Of a DNA stretch of 64,000 nt, positions 49,793-58,142 are shown piece by piece. The position numbers were made by a program, and so were the translations under genes. The notes below the pieces were generated by a model, which worked only from the letters and a program-made list of their open reading frames with translations, did no database searches and was not told the DNA's origin. Every line of letters starts with the position of its first letter. Position 1 is the first letter of the stretch. Source of the DNA: Achromobacter insolitus (lineage in GTDB: Bacteria > Pseudomonadota > Gammaproteobacteria > Burkholderiales > Burkholderiaceae_B); contig NZ_NJIF01000013.1 of assembly GCF_002209555.1 (NCBI RefSeq), positions 62,001 to 126,000 of the forward strand, in the 5' to 3' direction.

Positions 49793-49918
49793 ATGACCTG
49801 GTGGCAGATCATCCTGATCGTTCTGGTCATCATCTTGCTGGCCGTCATGTTGGCTATATGGGCGAAGGCGCAAGCGTACCGCCGCGACGCCGAAGAGCAT
49901 GGGGATCTGGACGGGTAG
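49793..49918 (+). CDS. 41-residue single-pass membrane protein
   Basis: ATG 49793 with AGGAG eight bases upstream; stop TAG 49916-49918. Residues 3-24 form a strongly hydrophobic helix (WWQIILIVLVIILLAVMLAI), followed by a basic patch and an acidic tail EEHGDLDG. The layout is that of small inner-membrane proteins with the C-terminus in the cytoplasm. Function unknown. It is convergent with pagL. Confidence 0.6.
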   Translation: MTWWQIILIVLVIILLAVMLAIWAKAQAYRRDAEEHGDLDG

Positions 49919-50018
49919 CTCCGGGGCGGCCCTAATGGCTTTATCCGGGAAGATAATCACCCATCGCATTTGCGCAAGTCAGTCTATTTACGACGTCGTG
50001 GTCGCAGCTTTGCGCCAA

Positions 50019-50594
50019 TCAGAACTGATAGGTATAAGTGACTTGCACCGTGTCCAGGCCCGGATTCGGCCGCTTGATGCCGGCATTCGAGAAATGCGAG
50101 TACCGCAGGCCGATGCGGTTGTTTGGCGTTAGCAGAAAGCCTGCGCCAATGTGGTCGCCGAATTGGAATGCGGAGCCGATGTTCTTGTCCGCAAAGCGGG
50201 TGCGCGTGAAAACGGTGGCTCCAATGCCAGCCTCTATATAGAACCGTTCGCTGGTCCACCAGCGGAACATGGGAATGGCGCTGAATTGCCAGACATTGCC
50301 GGGCGAGCGGGATCCGTCCGCAGTCCAATAGGATGCGCCGAACTCCGGAGTCAGGTCCAGTCGGCCCCAACTGCCGCTGAACTCCGTGCTCCAGAGCGGC
50401 GAAGTTTCATAGTTCAGCGTGTAGCGCTTGTAATGTTCGCCTACGCCATAGTGCAGGCTGACGCCGCCTTTCGTGCCGACGGAGTTGGCCGCCGCCTCGG
50501 CTCCCGCGCCTGCCAATACCAGGCTGAGCAAGGCTGGGACGAGTATCTTGCGCTGGAGCTTTCTCTGCGTGAGTTTGTCTTTGTTGGTGTTCAT
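50019..50594 (-). CDS. pagL: Lipid A 3-O-deacylase PagL
   Basis: 191 residues. A signal peptide is followed by an eight-stranded outer-membrane beta-barrel. The active-site motif is present near the end: RYSHFSNAGIKRPNPGLD, with His and Ser of the catalytic triad in SHFS, and the C-terminal aromatic YTYQF as expected for barrel insertion. PagL removes the 3-O-linked acyl chain of lipid A and lowers endotoxicity; functional homologues are known in Bordetella bronchiseptica and Pseudomonas. The gene stands alone and appears intact. Confidence 0.92.
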   Translation of the reverse strand: MNTNKDKLTQRKLQRKILVPALLSLVLAGAGAEAAANSVGTKGGVSLHYGVGEHYKRYTLNYETSPLWSTEFSGSWGRLDLTPEFGASYWTADGSRSPGNVWQFSAIPMFRWWTSERFYIEAGIGATVFTRTRFADKNIGSAFQFGDHIGAGFLLTPNNRIGLRYSHFSNAGIKRPNPGLDTVQVTYTYQF

Positions 50595-50756
50595 CTGGAA
50601 ATCCCGTTTCCGGGCGGAGTTGCTTAATGGCGGGCTAACTCTATCAATCGTCCAGACGAAAAATATGAAGTAGTGTGAAGTTTTAAGCGGGTATTGGCAC
50701 CGTCAGGCTGCGAAATGCTGGGTGCCAATATATGAGTGTGAGCGGGAAAGCCGGTG

Positions 50757-52250
50757 TCAGATAGTCATTTCGGGATCGAACGGATATATCGGACGGCGTA
50801 GATTGTTGAAGGGAAACTGTTCCAGATCGGCGCTCGCCACTCCCGGTCCCGCGACGAGTATGACCTCCTTCGCGATGGGTTCAAAGCTAGCCCTGAAGTG
50901 TTGGCGAGATTTGATCAGTACATACTTGTGTCGGGCCGGGTCGATGCCGGCATGCGTGAACACCCCGGTATCAAATGGCTCCTGTGGTTTTTCGCTGATG
51001 ACCACAAGCGCACTGCCTGTATCGAGCACGGCCGTGCGGCCCAGAGTGACGAGCATGCCTGTGTGCATGGGACCGAAGACCCGGTGTTGTCCGTCCGTGA
51101 TGCACCGGACGCGCCCCGTCAAACGCAGAGGCTGGCCGCTGATGCCCAGCGCGGGCACATCTGTCTTGCCGCCCACATCGACCGTGATTGAACTGCCCAC
51201 ACCCGCGTCGACCATTGCGGCTACGGCGGCGGGGTCCCAGAATGGGCCGGCTACCACGTCCTGTAATCCTTGGTGCAAAACCTCGCGCAAGACAGTCATG
51301 TCGTCCGTTGATCCGCCTGCACCGCAATTGTCGCCATGGTCCGCCATCACAATCGGGCCTGCTTTGGCCGAGAGCGCTCGAGCAATCGATTTTTCCATGG
51401 GTTCCGCATGGAACCTGAAATCGGCGCGGCGCGCCCAGGCTTCGGAACAGAGCTCATCGAGAACCCGTTGGGCTGCGTTCAGGTGATTGGTGTCGGCCAC
51501 CACGACAACCGTGAGGCCGGCATGAGCCGTGTCGCCGTATGGGAAGCCGCCAAATACCGAAGCATTGAGAATTTCACCGTCGCTTTCCGCTTGCCGCGCG
51601 CGGTCCATGATGTCTTTCATGGGTTGCGCCAGTGGAGTTTGACGCAGGGTATGCGTCAGCATGGGAAGGCTGCGCCAGATCATCGCAGGCGTAACCTCGC
51701 CACGAAGCGCAGCCATGAGCGTGCGGGCGGCGCGCTCGCCCGTCTCGTAAATGTCGATGTGAGGGTACGTGCGATAGCCCGTAACGACGGTCGCGTTTTC
51801 GATCAGCACCGAGCTGAAATTGGCATGAAAATCGAGTGCGACCGCAATAGGGACGTCCGGCGCCACGGCCCGGATCCGCTTTAACAATTCTCCTTCGGCG
51901 TCGGAGTAGTGGTCGGAAATCATGGCGCCGTGCAGATCCAGCAATACCGCATCGCAGCCTTGCCGGACGGATTCGACGATGGTCGTGGCGATGTGTTCGA
52001 ATGCTGCGCTTGTCACCAGCCCGCTAGGCATGGCGTATGCCATCAAGGGCACGACGAATTCGTGTCCTTGCGCCCTGGCCAGATCGATGAACGCGGCCGC
52101 CGCGCTATTGGTTCCTTGGCATGCCTGGATTGCGTCGTTGCCGTATAGCGGCCCCGAACTCCCGCCGCCCCGATTAAACGACGAGAGCGGAGTGGGATTG
52201 GGAGAGAATGAGTTGGTTTCATGGCGGACCAGCGCAATGACGAAACGCAT
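50757..52250 (-). CDS. M81 family metallopeptidase (MlrC-like)
   Basis: 497 residues. N-terminus RFVIALVRHETNSFSP and the DLHGAMISDHYSDAEGELL segment fit the M81/MlrC N-terminal domain with its zinc ligands. VMADHGDNCGAGGSTDDM opens the MlrC C-terminal domain. MlrC of sphingomonads degrades linearised microcystin, but most M81 proteins have unknown small-peptide substrates. It lies 38 bp downstream of a Bug receptor gene in the same direction, suggesting that the receptor imports the substrate. Confidence 0.9.
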   Translation of the reverse strand: MRFVIALVRHETNSFSPNPTPLSSFNRGGGSSGPLYGNDAIQACQGTNSAAAAFIDLARAQGHEFVVPLMAYAMPSGLVTSAAFEHIATTIVESVRQGCDAVLLDLHGAMISDHYSDAEGELLKRIRAVAPDVPIAVALDFHANFSSVLIENATVVTGYRTYPHIDIYETGERAARTLMAALRGEVTPAMIWRSLPMLTHTLRQTPLAQPMKDIMDRARQAESDGEILNASVFGGFPYGDTAHAGLTVVVVADTNHLNAAQRVLDELCSEAWARRADFRFHAEPMEKSIARALSAKAGPIVMADHGDNCGAGGSTDDMTVLREVLHQGLQDVVAGPFWDPAAVAAMVDAGVGSSITVDVGGKTDVPALGISGQPLRLTGRVRCITDGQHRVFGPMHTGMLVTLGRTAVLDTGSALVVISEKPQEPFDTGVFTHAGIDPARHKYVLIKSRQHFRASFEPIAKEVILVAGPGVASADLEQFPFNNLRRPIYPFDPEMTI

Positions 52251-52288
52251 GGATAGGGCTCCAGTGGAACGGTTTAGCGGGTTTGGGG

Positions 52289-53278
52289 TCAGTTGCCGTC
52301 CAGATCGATGTTCTTGGCGATGCTCCCGTAGCGGGCGGTTTCGGCCTGGATGCGTTGGCGGCTTTCTTCCGGTGGCGTCAGGACCGGCAGGTATGTGAAA
52401 ACCTTCAGCCGATTCAGAAAATCCGGTTCCAGTACGCTGGCGCGTACTTCCTGGTAGAGCCGGTCGACGATGGCAGGGGGTGTGCCAGCCTTTACCGCCA
52501 GCGATATGTGCGCGCGTACCGTTAACGCGGCTGCGCTGTTCGGCTCTTGAGCCGGGATGCCGGGAAACGCCGGAATGGGCGTGTCCTGCAGAATGGCGAG
52601 CGGCTTGACCTTGCCTTCTTCTGCCAGATTACGGGATGCCCCGATGGGGTCGACCTTGGCGTCAAGACGTCCGCCGATCAGGTCCACCGTACCTTGCTCG
52701 GGCGCCCGATAAGGGACGATCGCGAAATCCAGTTCGTTGCGACGCCGCCAGTCCGCGAGCCCCAGATGGGCAGCACCGCCCACCACATTTACGCCGATGG
52801 AGACCTTGCCAGGATGGCTTTTGATGTACGCCTTCAAGTCCTCGAGATTGCCAAGCTCCTTCCGCTCGGGCCGGGTGATGATCCAGTGAGGCTGCGTGCT
52901 GACCACGGTGACGAGAGTCAAGTCACGCTCGGGATCGTAGGTAAGGTCTTTGATTACGTGGGGATTGATGCTGAGCGCCGTGTCGCTGGCCAGCAAAAGT
53001 GAATAGCCATCTGCCGCGCCAGACAACACACTCTTCACAGCAGGGACATTCGCACCGCCGGCAATGTTCTCTACGACGAGTTTCTGGCCTAGTCTGGTTC
53101 CGAGTTTTTCAGCCAATGCCCGGCCTATCGCGTCGACGGACCCGCCACTGGTGTACGGAACGATGATGCGCAACGGCGCCTTGGGCCAATCGGTACCCGC
53201 AGCCACGCAGGCTGTCGTCAATGCAGCGCACGCCAAGACGCCGCAGGCATATTTCAGAAAGGGAATCGCGTTCGCCAT
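52289..53278 (-). CDS. Bug-family periplasmic solute-binding protein (TctC-like)
   Basis: 329 residues. Signal peptide with FLKYACGVLACAALTTACVAA, then the Bug start DWPKAPLRIIVPYTSGGSVDAIGR and VVENIAGGANV. These receptors, very numerous in Bordetella and Achromobacter, bind carboxylates or related small molecules for tripartite tricarboxylate transporters. No TctA/TctB genes are adjacent, so it is an orphan receptor. ATG 53278 has AAGGAG upstream; a longer frame is rejected. Probably co-transcribed with the M81 gene and controlled by the divergent LysR regulator. Confidence 0.92.
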   Translation of the reverse strand: MANAIPFLKYACGVLACAALTTACVAAGTDWPKAPLRIIVPYTSGGSVDAIGRALAEKLGTRLGQKLVVENIAGGANVPAVKSVLSGAADGYSLLLASDTALSINPHVIKDLTYDPERDLTLVTVVSTQPHWIITRPERKELGNLEDLKAYIKSHPGKVSIGVNVVGGAAHLGLADWRRRNELDFAIVPYRAPEQGTVDLIGGRLDAKVDPIGASRNLAEEGKVKPLAILQDTPIPAFPGIPAQEPNSAAALTVRAHISLAVKAGTPPAIVDRLYQEVRASVLEPDFLNRLKVFTYLPVLTPPEESRQRIQAETARYGSIAKNIDLDGN

Positions 53279-53444
53279 CGCTCGAACTCCTTGGTGTCGC
53301 AGACCGGGGCTGCGTCGGAAATGAATGTGTCGTGATGGCACTATAGAATCGAAGAATGGAAACAAATAGCGAATTAAAAGAAGTTAATATTTACCTAATG
53401 GTTAATATAAAAAGCACTATGACGCAGTGCTCCAAGTAGTGGAC

Positions 53445-54470
53445 ATGCCAGACCCTCATTCCCCAAGCGGGCAAGAATCCGCGCACCTGATACTGTCGCG
53501 CCTGAAGCTGCGCCACTTGCGCATCATTGGAGCCTTGGGCGAAGTGCAAACGGCTGCGGCGGTGGCCAGGCGTTTCCATGTCAGTCCTGCCGCCATCTCG
53601 AAGTCTCTGGCCGAGATCGAGGCCATTGTGGGCGCGCCATTATGGGAAGGCCGGGGCCGCCGAGGCCTGGCGCTGACCGATCTCGGCCGCGAGATGGCGA
53701 ACCATGCGACCGTGTTGCTGGTGCAGCTGGAGCGCCTGGCAGAGTCCATGAGCGCAATCCAGAAAGGGGGCAAAGGGGAACTGCGTTTGGCGAGCCGGAC
53801 CCTGTCCGTACATCCGCTGCTGTGCCATGCGCTTGCCACCTTCAATACGGACAGGCCGGGGATGACGGTACGCATGGTGGAGGGGGGCATCGTCGAACTG
53901 ATCGAGCAGCTCGTCGATGGATCGCTGGACATTTTGTTTACCTATGCAGACCCGCGTTTGGACCTGGCCAGCCTGTCCACGGTGCGCATCTTGCCGGCAC
54001 AGAAGGTTGTTGTCATCGCCAGCAGAGATCACCCGCTGCTGGCTCGCCGGAGAATCACGGCCGATATGCTTGCAAGGCAGCGGTGGTGCATCCCGAACGC
54101 AGGATCCCGCATCTTCCATCTGCTGCAGACCGCGCTGCACCATTTGGGCGTTGCGCTACCTTCGGAGGGCGTGCACACCAGCGATGTATCCGTCACGGCC
54201 AGCTTGCTGCAGGCGGGCGACTATCTGGCGGTCTTCCCGGAGGGCATTGCCGAGCAGCTGTGCACTGCGAAGGTTGCGAGGCGGGTGCGTTTCGACCTGG
54301 GCGGCCAAGTTGAACCGGTGGTCGCGGTTTGGAACAAGCAAGTCACCGCTCGTCCTGCGGCACAGTTGTTTCGACAATTGGTGGTCGATTGCGCCAATTC
54401 CGGGTCCGAATATCTCAAGGCGCCCCTGCTGGGCGCCCGCGCGGTTACGGCGCTCCGTCAAAAAAGGTAG
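53445..54470 (+). CDS. LysR-type transcriptional regulator
   Basis: 341 residues. N-terminal winged HTH (about 22-82) with LRHLRIIGALGEVQTAAAVA and VSPAAISKSLAEIEAIVG, then an effector-binding domain of the GbpR/CbsR-like subgroup with QAGDYLAVFPEGIAEQL. Start ATG 53445 is chosen; GTG 53427 is possible. It is divergent from the Bug-M81 pair with an AT-rich 166-bp gap between, the classical place for LysR control of the neighbouring pathway. Inducer unknown. Confidence 0.9.
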   Translation: MPDPHSPSGQESAHLILSRLKLRHLRIIGALGEVQTAAAVARRFHVSPAAISKSLAEIEAIVGAPLWEGRGRRGLALTDLGREMANHATVLLVQLERLAESMSAIQKGGKGELRLASRTLSVHPLLCHALATFNTDRPGMTVRMVEGGIVELIEQLVDGSLDILFTYADPRLDLASLSTVRILPAQKVVVIASRDHPLLARRRITADMLARQRWCIPNAGSRIFHLLQTALHHLGVALPSEGVHTSDVSVTASLLQAGDYLAVFPEGIAEQLCTAKVARRVRFDLGGQVEPVVAVWNKQVTARPAAQLFRQLVVDCANSGSEYLKAPLLGARAVTALRQKR

Positions 54471-54540
54471 GATTGCAGCTCCCATTTGGACGGCTCCGGG
54501 CTGCCCGGAGCATTAACAAGAAGCAAGAATGGAGCGCCAC

Positions 54541-55134
54541 ATGCCTGATCTGTTTTCGAAGTTGCGCCGGCCCGGCGTTGCCGCCGCCGTGCTTAGCGTA
54601 GCCAGCCTGATCTTCTCAGGTTGCACCACCACCACCGCCCAATCCTCGGCCACGGCCGCGGAAAAGAAACAGGAGCTGGATGCCGCGGCGGACGCCACCT
54701 TGTCCAAGCTCTATCAATCCTCGTCGCAGGCCAAGCAACTGGTGGAGCGCGCGCGCGGGGTGCTGGTGTTTCCGGGCGTGTTGAGCGCGAGTTTCATCGT
54801 GGGGGCGCAGCATGGCACCGGCGTGCTGCGGGTGGGCGGGTCGGATACCGGTTACTACAGCATCACCGGCGGCTCCATCGGCCTGCAGGCCGGCGCGCAG
54901 TCCAAAGCGATGGTGGTGTTGTTCATGACCGATGGCGCGCTGGCCAAGTTCCGGGCCAGCAGCGGCTGGACGGTGGGCGCGGACGCGACTGTCGCGGTGG
55001 CCAACGTGGGCGTGAACGGCAGCATCGATACTTACACTGCCCAGCAGCCCATCGTGGGTTTCGTCCTGAACAATGGAGGCCTCATGGCCGGGGTATCGGT
55101 GGACGGGAGCAAGATCTCGCCGCTGCTGCTGTAA
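54541..55134 (+). CDS. SYLF-domain (YSC84-like) lipoprotein
   Basis: 197 residues. Lipoprotein signal with lipobox LIFSGC. A helical segment ETLDAAADATLSKLY-type leads to the SYLF fold with ARGVLVFPGVLSASFIVG, SKAMVVLFMTDGAL and VGVNGSIDTYTAQQPIVGFV. Related BPSL1445-like lipoproteins are abundant in Burkholderia. SYLF domains bind lipids; the role here is unknown. ATG 54541 has GGAG six bases upstream; ATG 54529 is an alternative. Confidence 0.85.
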   Translation: MPDLFSKLRRPGVAAAVLSVASLIFSGCTTTTAQSSATAAEKKQELDAAADATLSKLYQSSSQAKQLVERARGVLVFPGVLSASFIVGAQHGTGVLRVGGSDTGYYSITGGSIGLQAGAQSKAMVVLFMTDGALAKFRASSGWTVGADATVAVANVGVNGSIDTYTAQQPIVGFVLNNGGLMAGVSVDGSKISPLLL

Positions 55135-55149
55135 GCGGCGAACGCCGCC

Positions 55150-55266
55150 TCACAGGCCCATGGCCTTTTCCCAGGGCAAATGGGGCGGCAGGGCCTCGCT
55201 CATCGCATCCACAAAGGCACGGATGCGCGGCGACAGGTGCCGGTTCGGCAGGTCGCCCAGGCGGCT
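55150..55266 (-). pseudogene. C-terminal fragment of a LysR-type regulator
   Basis: About 38 codons ending at TGA (55150-55152): LGDLPNRHLSPRIRAFVDAM and SEALPPHL. The words RHLSPRIRAFVD are characteristic of the C-terminal end of LysR regulators. The rest of the gene is absent; upstream in this strand the frame runs into sequence that codes on the other strand for a different protein. Confidence 0.65.
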
Positions 55267-55506
55267 GGATTTCCTCGTCCCATACTGCATGGGTTGTGCA
55301 CGTTTGGCTTGGTGTCGCATGCAGTCGCCAGACGGTTGCAGCCTGCGGCGCCTGGGGCGGTGCGTTCCGTATCGCTGCGTTTTTCGGGACCGATGTATCC
55401 CGGCGAGACGTTGAGCGTGGAAGTTTGGCGGGACGGGTCTTTCAGGGCGAAGGTGGTGGAGCGCGACGCGATCGTCATCGACAATGGGATCCCGCGCATC
55501 GCATAG
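55264..55506 (+). pseudogene. C-terminal fragment of a MaoC-family acyl dehydratase
   Basis: About 80 codons ending at TAG 55504-55506: GFPRPILHGLCTFGLVSHAV, then RFSGPMYPGETLSVEVW. This is the C-terminal half of a MaoC-like hydratase or dehydratase. The N-terminal half, including the usual catalytic Asp/His motif region of a first hot-dog, is missing. Its 5' end abuts the LysR fragment within a few bases, marking a deletion junction. Confidence 0.7.
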
Positions 55507-55852
55507 CGGGCGCTGCGCATTTGCGGCATTTGCGCGCTGCAAAATGGAAGAGCGCCCCAGCTCAAGGTGAGTCTGAGGCGCTCCTGCCCGGCTTCGCACG
55601 CGATGGGTGTCAGACAGCCCGGCAACTCAAATCTACTGCTGCGCTATAGGCTGGGCAATAGGGAAAACCCTTGAATATTAAAGGGTTACAAGATTCTGGT
55701 GCGGCCTGCACCGAGTCCCGTCATCACCGGCTAATGAAGGCAGCCAGCAGTCAACCGGCCAGCCACGACTTTATCCGCCTCGGTATCCGCGAATTGTGAC
55801 GCCATCGTCAGACGCAGACACTGAAGCCTCTTCACAATGCCGGAGAGCGGAT
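55507..55852. other. Intergenic region upstream of the Tad-like operon
   Basis: No gene is seen. An inverted repeat AACCCTT/AAGGGTT (55666-55672 with 55681-55687, loop GAATATTA) lies about 170 bp before the pilin gene and could be an operator. An imperfect GC-rich hairpin near 55545-55590 may end transcripts from the left. The operon promoter could not be fixed. Confidence 0.4.
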
Positions 55853-56119
55853 ATGTCAGGGTTTAAGAAGCGTCAGTTGGGGCAGGGCATGACGGAATAC
55901 ATCGTGGTCGTGGCCTTGGTAGCGGTGGCAGCCATCGCGGTATATCAATACTTCGGCCAGGTGGTGCGGTCGCAGACCGCCGCCATGGCGCGCGAACTCG
56001 CGGGCGAGGATGGCGGCGCGCAGAACCGCGCGGCGCAGCAGGCGGCGCAAAAGGCGGCGGCGCAAACCAAGGCCCGTTCGCTCAAGTCCTTTACCGGCAA
56101 CGCCGCGGACGCCAAGTGA
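55853..56119 (+). CDS. Flp-type (type IVc) prepilin
   Basis: 88 residues. Short leader MSGFKKRQLG, with a predicted cut after Gly10 giving Q-G-M-T-E-Y, so that Glu and Tyr sit at +5 and +6 as in Flp pilins. It is followed by the hydrophobic helix IVVVALVAVAAIAVYQYFG. The rest is Ala/Gln-rich (AAQQAAQKAAAQ), longer than canonical Flp tails. ATG 55853 has GGAG upstream; a longer frame lacks the short leader. First gene of the Tad-like operon; the stop overlaps the next start. Confidence 0.85.
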   Translation: MSGFKKRQLGQGMTEYIVVVALVAVAAIAVYQYFGQVVRSQTAAMARELAGEDGGAQNRAAQQAAQKAAAQTKARSLKSFTGNAADAK

Positions 56120-57534
56120 CGTCGCCGCACTGCGCACGGCTGGTCCATCAGCGGGGCCAGGCACTGGTCCTGGGCCTGCTGATGGTAGCGGCGGGAGGCA
56201 TATCCCTGGTCGTCCTGTACAACTTGGGGCAAACCGTCGGATCGCGGCAGCAGCTGACTCACGCCGCGGATGCGGCGGCGTACAGCGGAGCGTTGGCGCA
56301 GGCTCGTGCGCTGAATGCCTTGGCCTACATCAATCGGACGCAGATCGCGCATCAGGTCGCCATGGCGCATCTGGTCACGTTGGGGGCGTCCGCCCAGTTC
56401 GCCCGCGCGATGCAGTCGCAGCGCAACCGCGGCAATCCGCCAGCTGGCCTGATCGCCATGCTGTTCGGCCCCGATATGGGCTTGGCCTATCAAGCGGCCA
56501 GGGCGGTGCCGAACGCCGAACAGCGGCTGGCGGAAGCGTTTGGCGAGCATGACAGAGTGGTCCGCCAGGTCCTCGACGCGACGGCGGCATCGGCGGTTGC
56601 CGGCCTGCCCGCTTCGCGCGACCGCATCATGAACAAGGTATTGTCCGCCAATCTTTCCGACGGCATCCAGGTCCGGGGTGCGGGTAGCGCACGTTTCAAT
56701 GGATCGAATCTGCAATGGTTGACGGATGGTTGGCCGGGCTATGTGGCGCGTCGGCTGGCCACGCGCGACGCGGGTCTGCGACCTGCCGTCGAGCAGGCCG
56801 CGGACCACTATGGGTTTCTCAAGCGCCGCAACGTCACACGCCGCAATCCGTGGATGGTCCGTCCTTTTTGCCCTCTGCATCGGCACGAGTTGCGGCGCCG
56901 GGGCTCGACTTGGTTGGGACCAGACGGACGTTGGGGGGCGCTCGATACCCAGTCCTATCACGCGCTTCGCTTTAATCGCTGGCGGGGTTGCTACTTCCGT
57001 GAGTACGCCATGGGCTGGGGCACGGCCCAGGGCCAGAAAATCAAGGCGCCTGATGGCCTGGAGTACGTGGAAGAGCCACCCCTGGATTTTTCCGAGCAGG
57101 ACTTCTGGCGCTGGGTAGAGCAGTCCACCAGCTGGGATTTGCTTGGCGACGCAAGCAATCGCCTTGCCAATTCATATGCCATGGCTGCAGCGCAGCGTTG
57201 GCCGGGACGCGGCCTGCCGGCCTATCGTGAAATCGCCTTGTCGCGCAGTGGCGATCCCCTGCGCTTTGCGGTGGCGGTTCGGCTTGCTGGTTCAGTCTTG
57301 AAAACCACCGATGCCAATAGCGATGTCCGTGCGCCGCTGGGCAAATTCGCTTATGCCGCGCTTGGCCGGACGGGCGCAGTCACCGTGACTTCCGCGGCCG
57401 AAACCTACTATGCCCGGCCGGAAGGCCGCAACGACGGCCTTGATGAACTCGGCACACTCTTTCGGCCCTATTGGGACGCCCGCTTGTCCGCGGTAACCGC
57501 CGCCGAGACGGCGCAGGCACGGAGGACCCCATGA
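56116..57534 (+). CDS. TadG-like pilus assembly protein
   Basis: 472 residues from GTG 56116 (overlapping the pilin stop). The N-terminus RGQALVLGLLMVAAGGISLV is a membrane helix of the TadG N-terminal type, followed by QQLTHAADAAAYSGALAQARALN, a signature of Tad minor-pilin-like proteins. The large remaining part has no recognised domain; a von Willebrand domain is not evident. It lacks Glu at +5 after the Gly, so processing by the prepilin peptidase is doubtful. It ends in overlap with the next ATG. Confidence 0.8.
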   Translation: MTSPHCARLVHQRGQALVLGLLMVAAGGISLVVLYNLGQTVGSRQQLTHAADAAAYSGALAQARALNALAYINRTQIAHQVAMAHLVTLGASAQFARAMQSQRNRGNPPAGLIAMLFGPDMGLAYQAARAVPNAEQRLAEAFGEHDRVVRQVLDATAASAVAGLPASRDRIMNKVLSANLSDGIQVRGAGSARFNGSNLQWLTDGWPGYVARRLATRDAGLRPAVEQAADHYGFLKRRNVTRRNPWMVRPFCPLHRHELRRRGSTWLGPDGRWGALDTQSYHALRFNRWRGCYFREYAMGWGTAQGQKIKAPDGLEYVEEPPLDFSEQDFWRWVEQSTSWDLLGDASNRLANSYAMAAAQRWPGRGLPAYREIALSRSGDPLRFAVAVRLAGSVLKTTDANSDVRAPLGKFAYAALGRTGAVTVTSAAETYYARPEGRNDGLDELGTLFRPYWDARLSAVTAAETAQARRTP

Positions 57535-58142
57535 CGGTGGCTCTGACTCGGCAGCAGGGCCAGGCGATGGTCGAAGCGTTGCTGATACTGCCTCTTTTGG
57601 CCCTCTTGTTGTGGGGGGTGACCTGGATCGGAGGCCTGCAGTTTGCTGCGCAGGAAATGGCGCAGGCCAGCCGCAAGGCGGTGATGGCGAGCGCCATGGG
57701 GCAATCTATGCATGACTTGCCCAAGGCAAAGCGCGCGACCCTGTCGGGCGGGGCTAGCTTGTTGCACGGTATCGATTTGCCGCAGGTCGCCGCTTTACAG
57801 GACGAATGGTTCGGCGAGCACCTGAGGTTGCTGTCGGTGACGGCAAGCACGGCGCGCCGCGACCCCGTGGCTGGTCCACGTATTGCTCGCCAGACGTATG
57901 TGGCAAGCGGCGCGGGCTATGCGCACGGCGATGCGGACGCCCAGCGCCGCATTGGCAAAGCGCCTACACCCTGGGGAAAAACGGCTAGCGCCTCGCTGGC
58001 GCAGGCCCGCCGCTTGAAGCCCGTCGTCGATCGGATCGACGGTCCTTGGGGTAGGCCAGGGTTGTCGCTGGATTGGGTGTCTGTCTGGGCAGACGTGGTG
58101 CCTATGGATCGGCTGGCCATCCGCAAGGGGAAAGACAAATGA
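57531..58142 (+). CDS. TadE-like pseudopilin
   Basis: 203 residues from ATG 57531, with GGAGG upstream. Prepilin-like segment QQGQAMVEALLILPLLALLLWG, with Glu at +5 after the Gly, typical for TadE/TadF. The remainder is a mixed soluble domain of unknown structure with WADVVPMDRLAIRKG at the end. It would be processed like the pilin and act in pilus assembly. It is coupled to both neighbours by overlapping stop/start codons. Confidence 0.8.
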   Translation: MTVALTRQQGQAMVEALLILPLLALLLWGVTWIGGLQFAAQEMAQASRKAVMASAMGQSMHDLPKAKRATLSGGASLLHGIDLPQVAALQDEWFGEHLRLLSVTASTARRDPVAGPRIARQTYVASGAGYAHGDADAQRRIGKAPTPWGKTASASLAQARRLKPVVDRIDGPWGRPGLSLDWVSVWADVVPMDRLAIRKGKDK

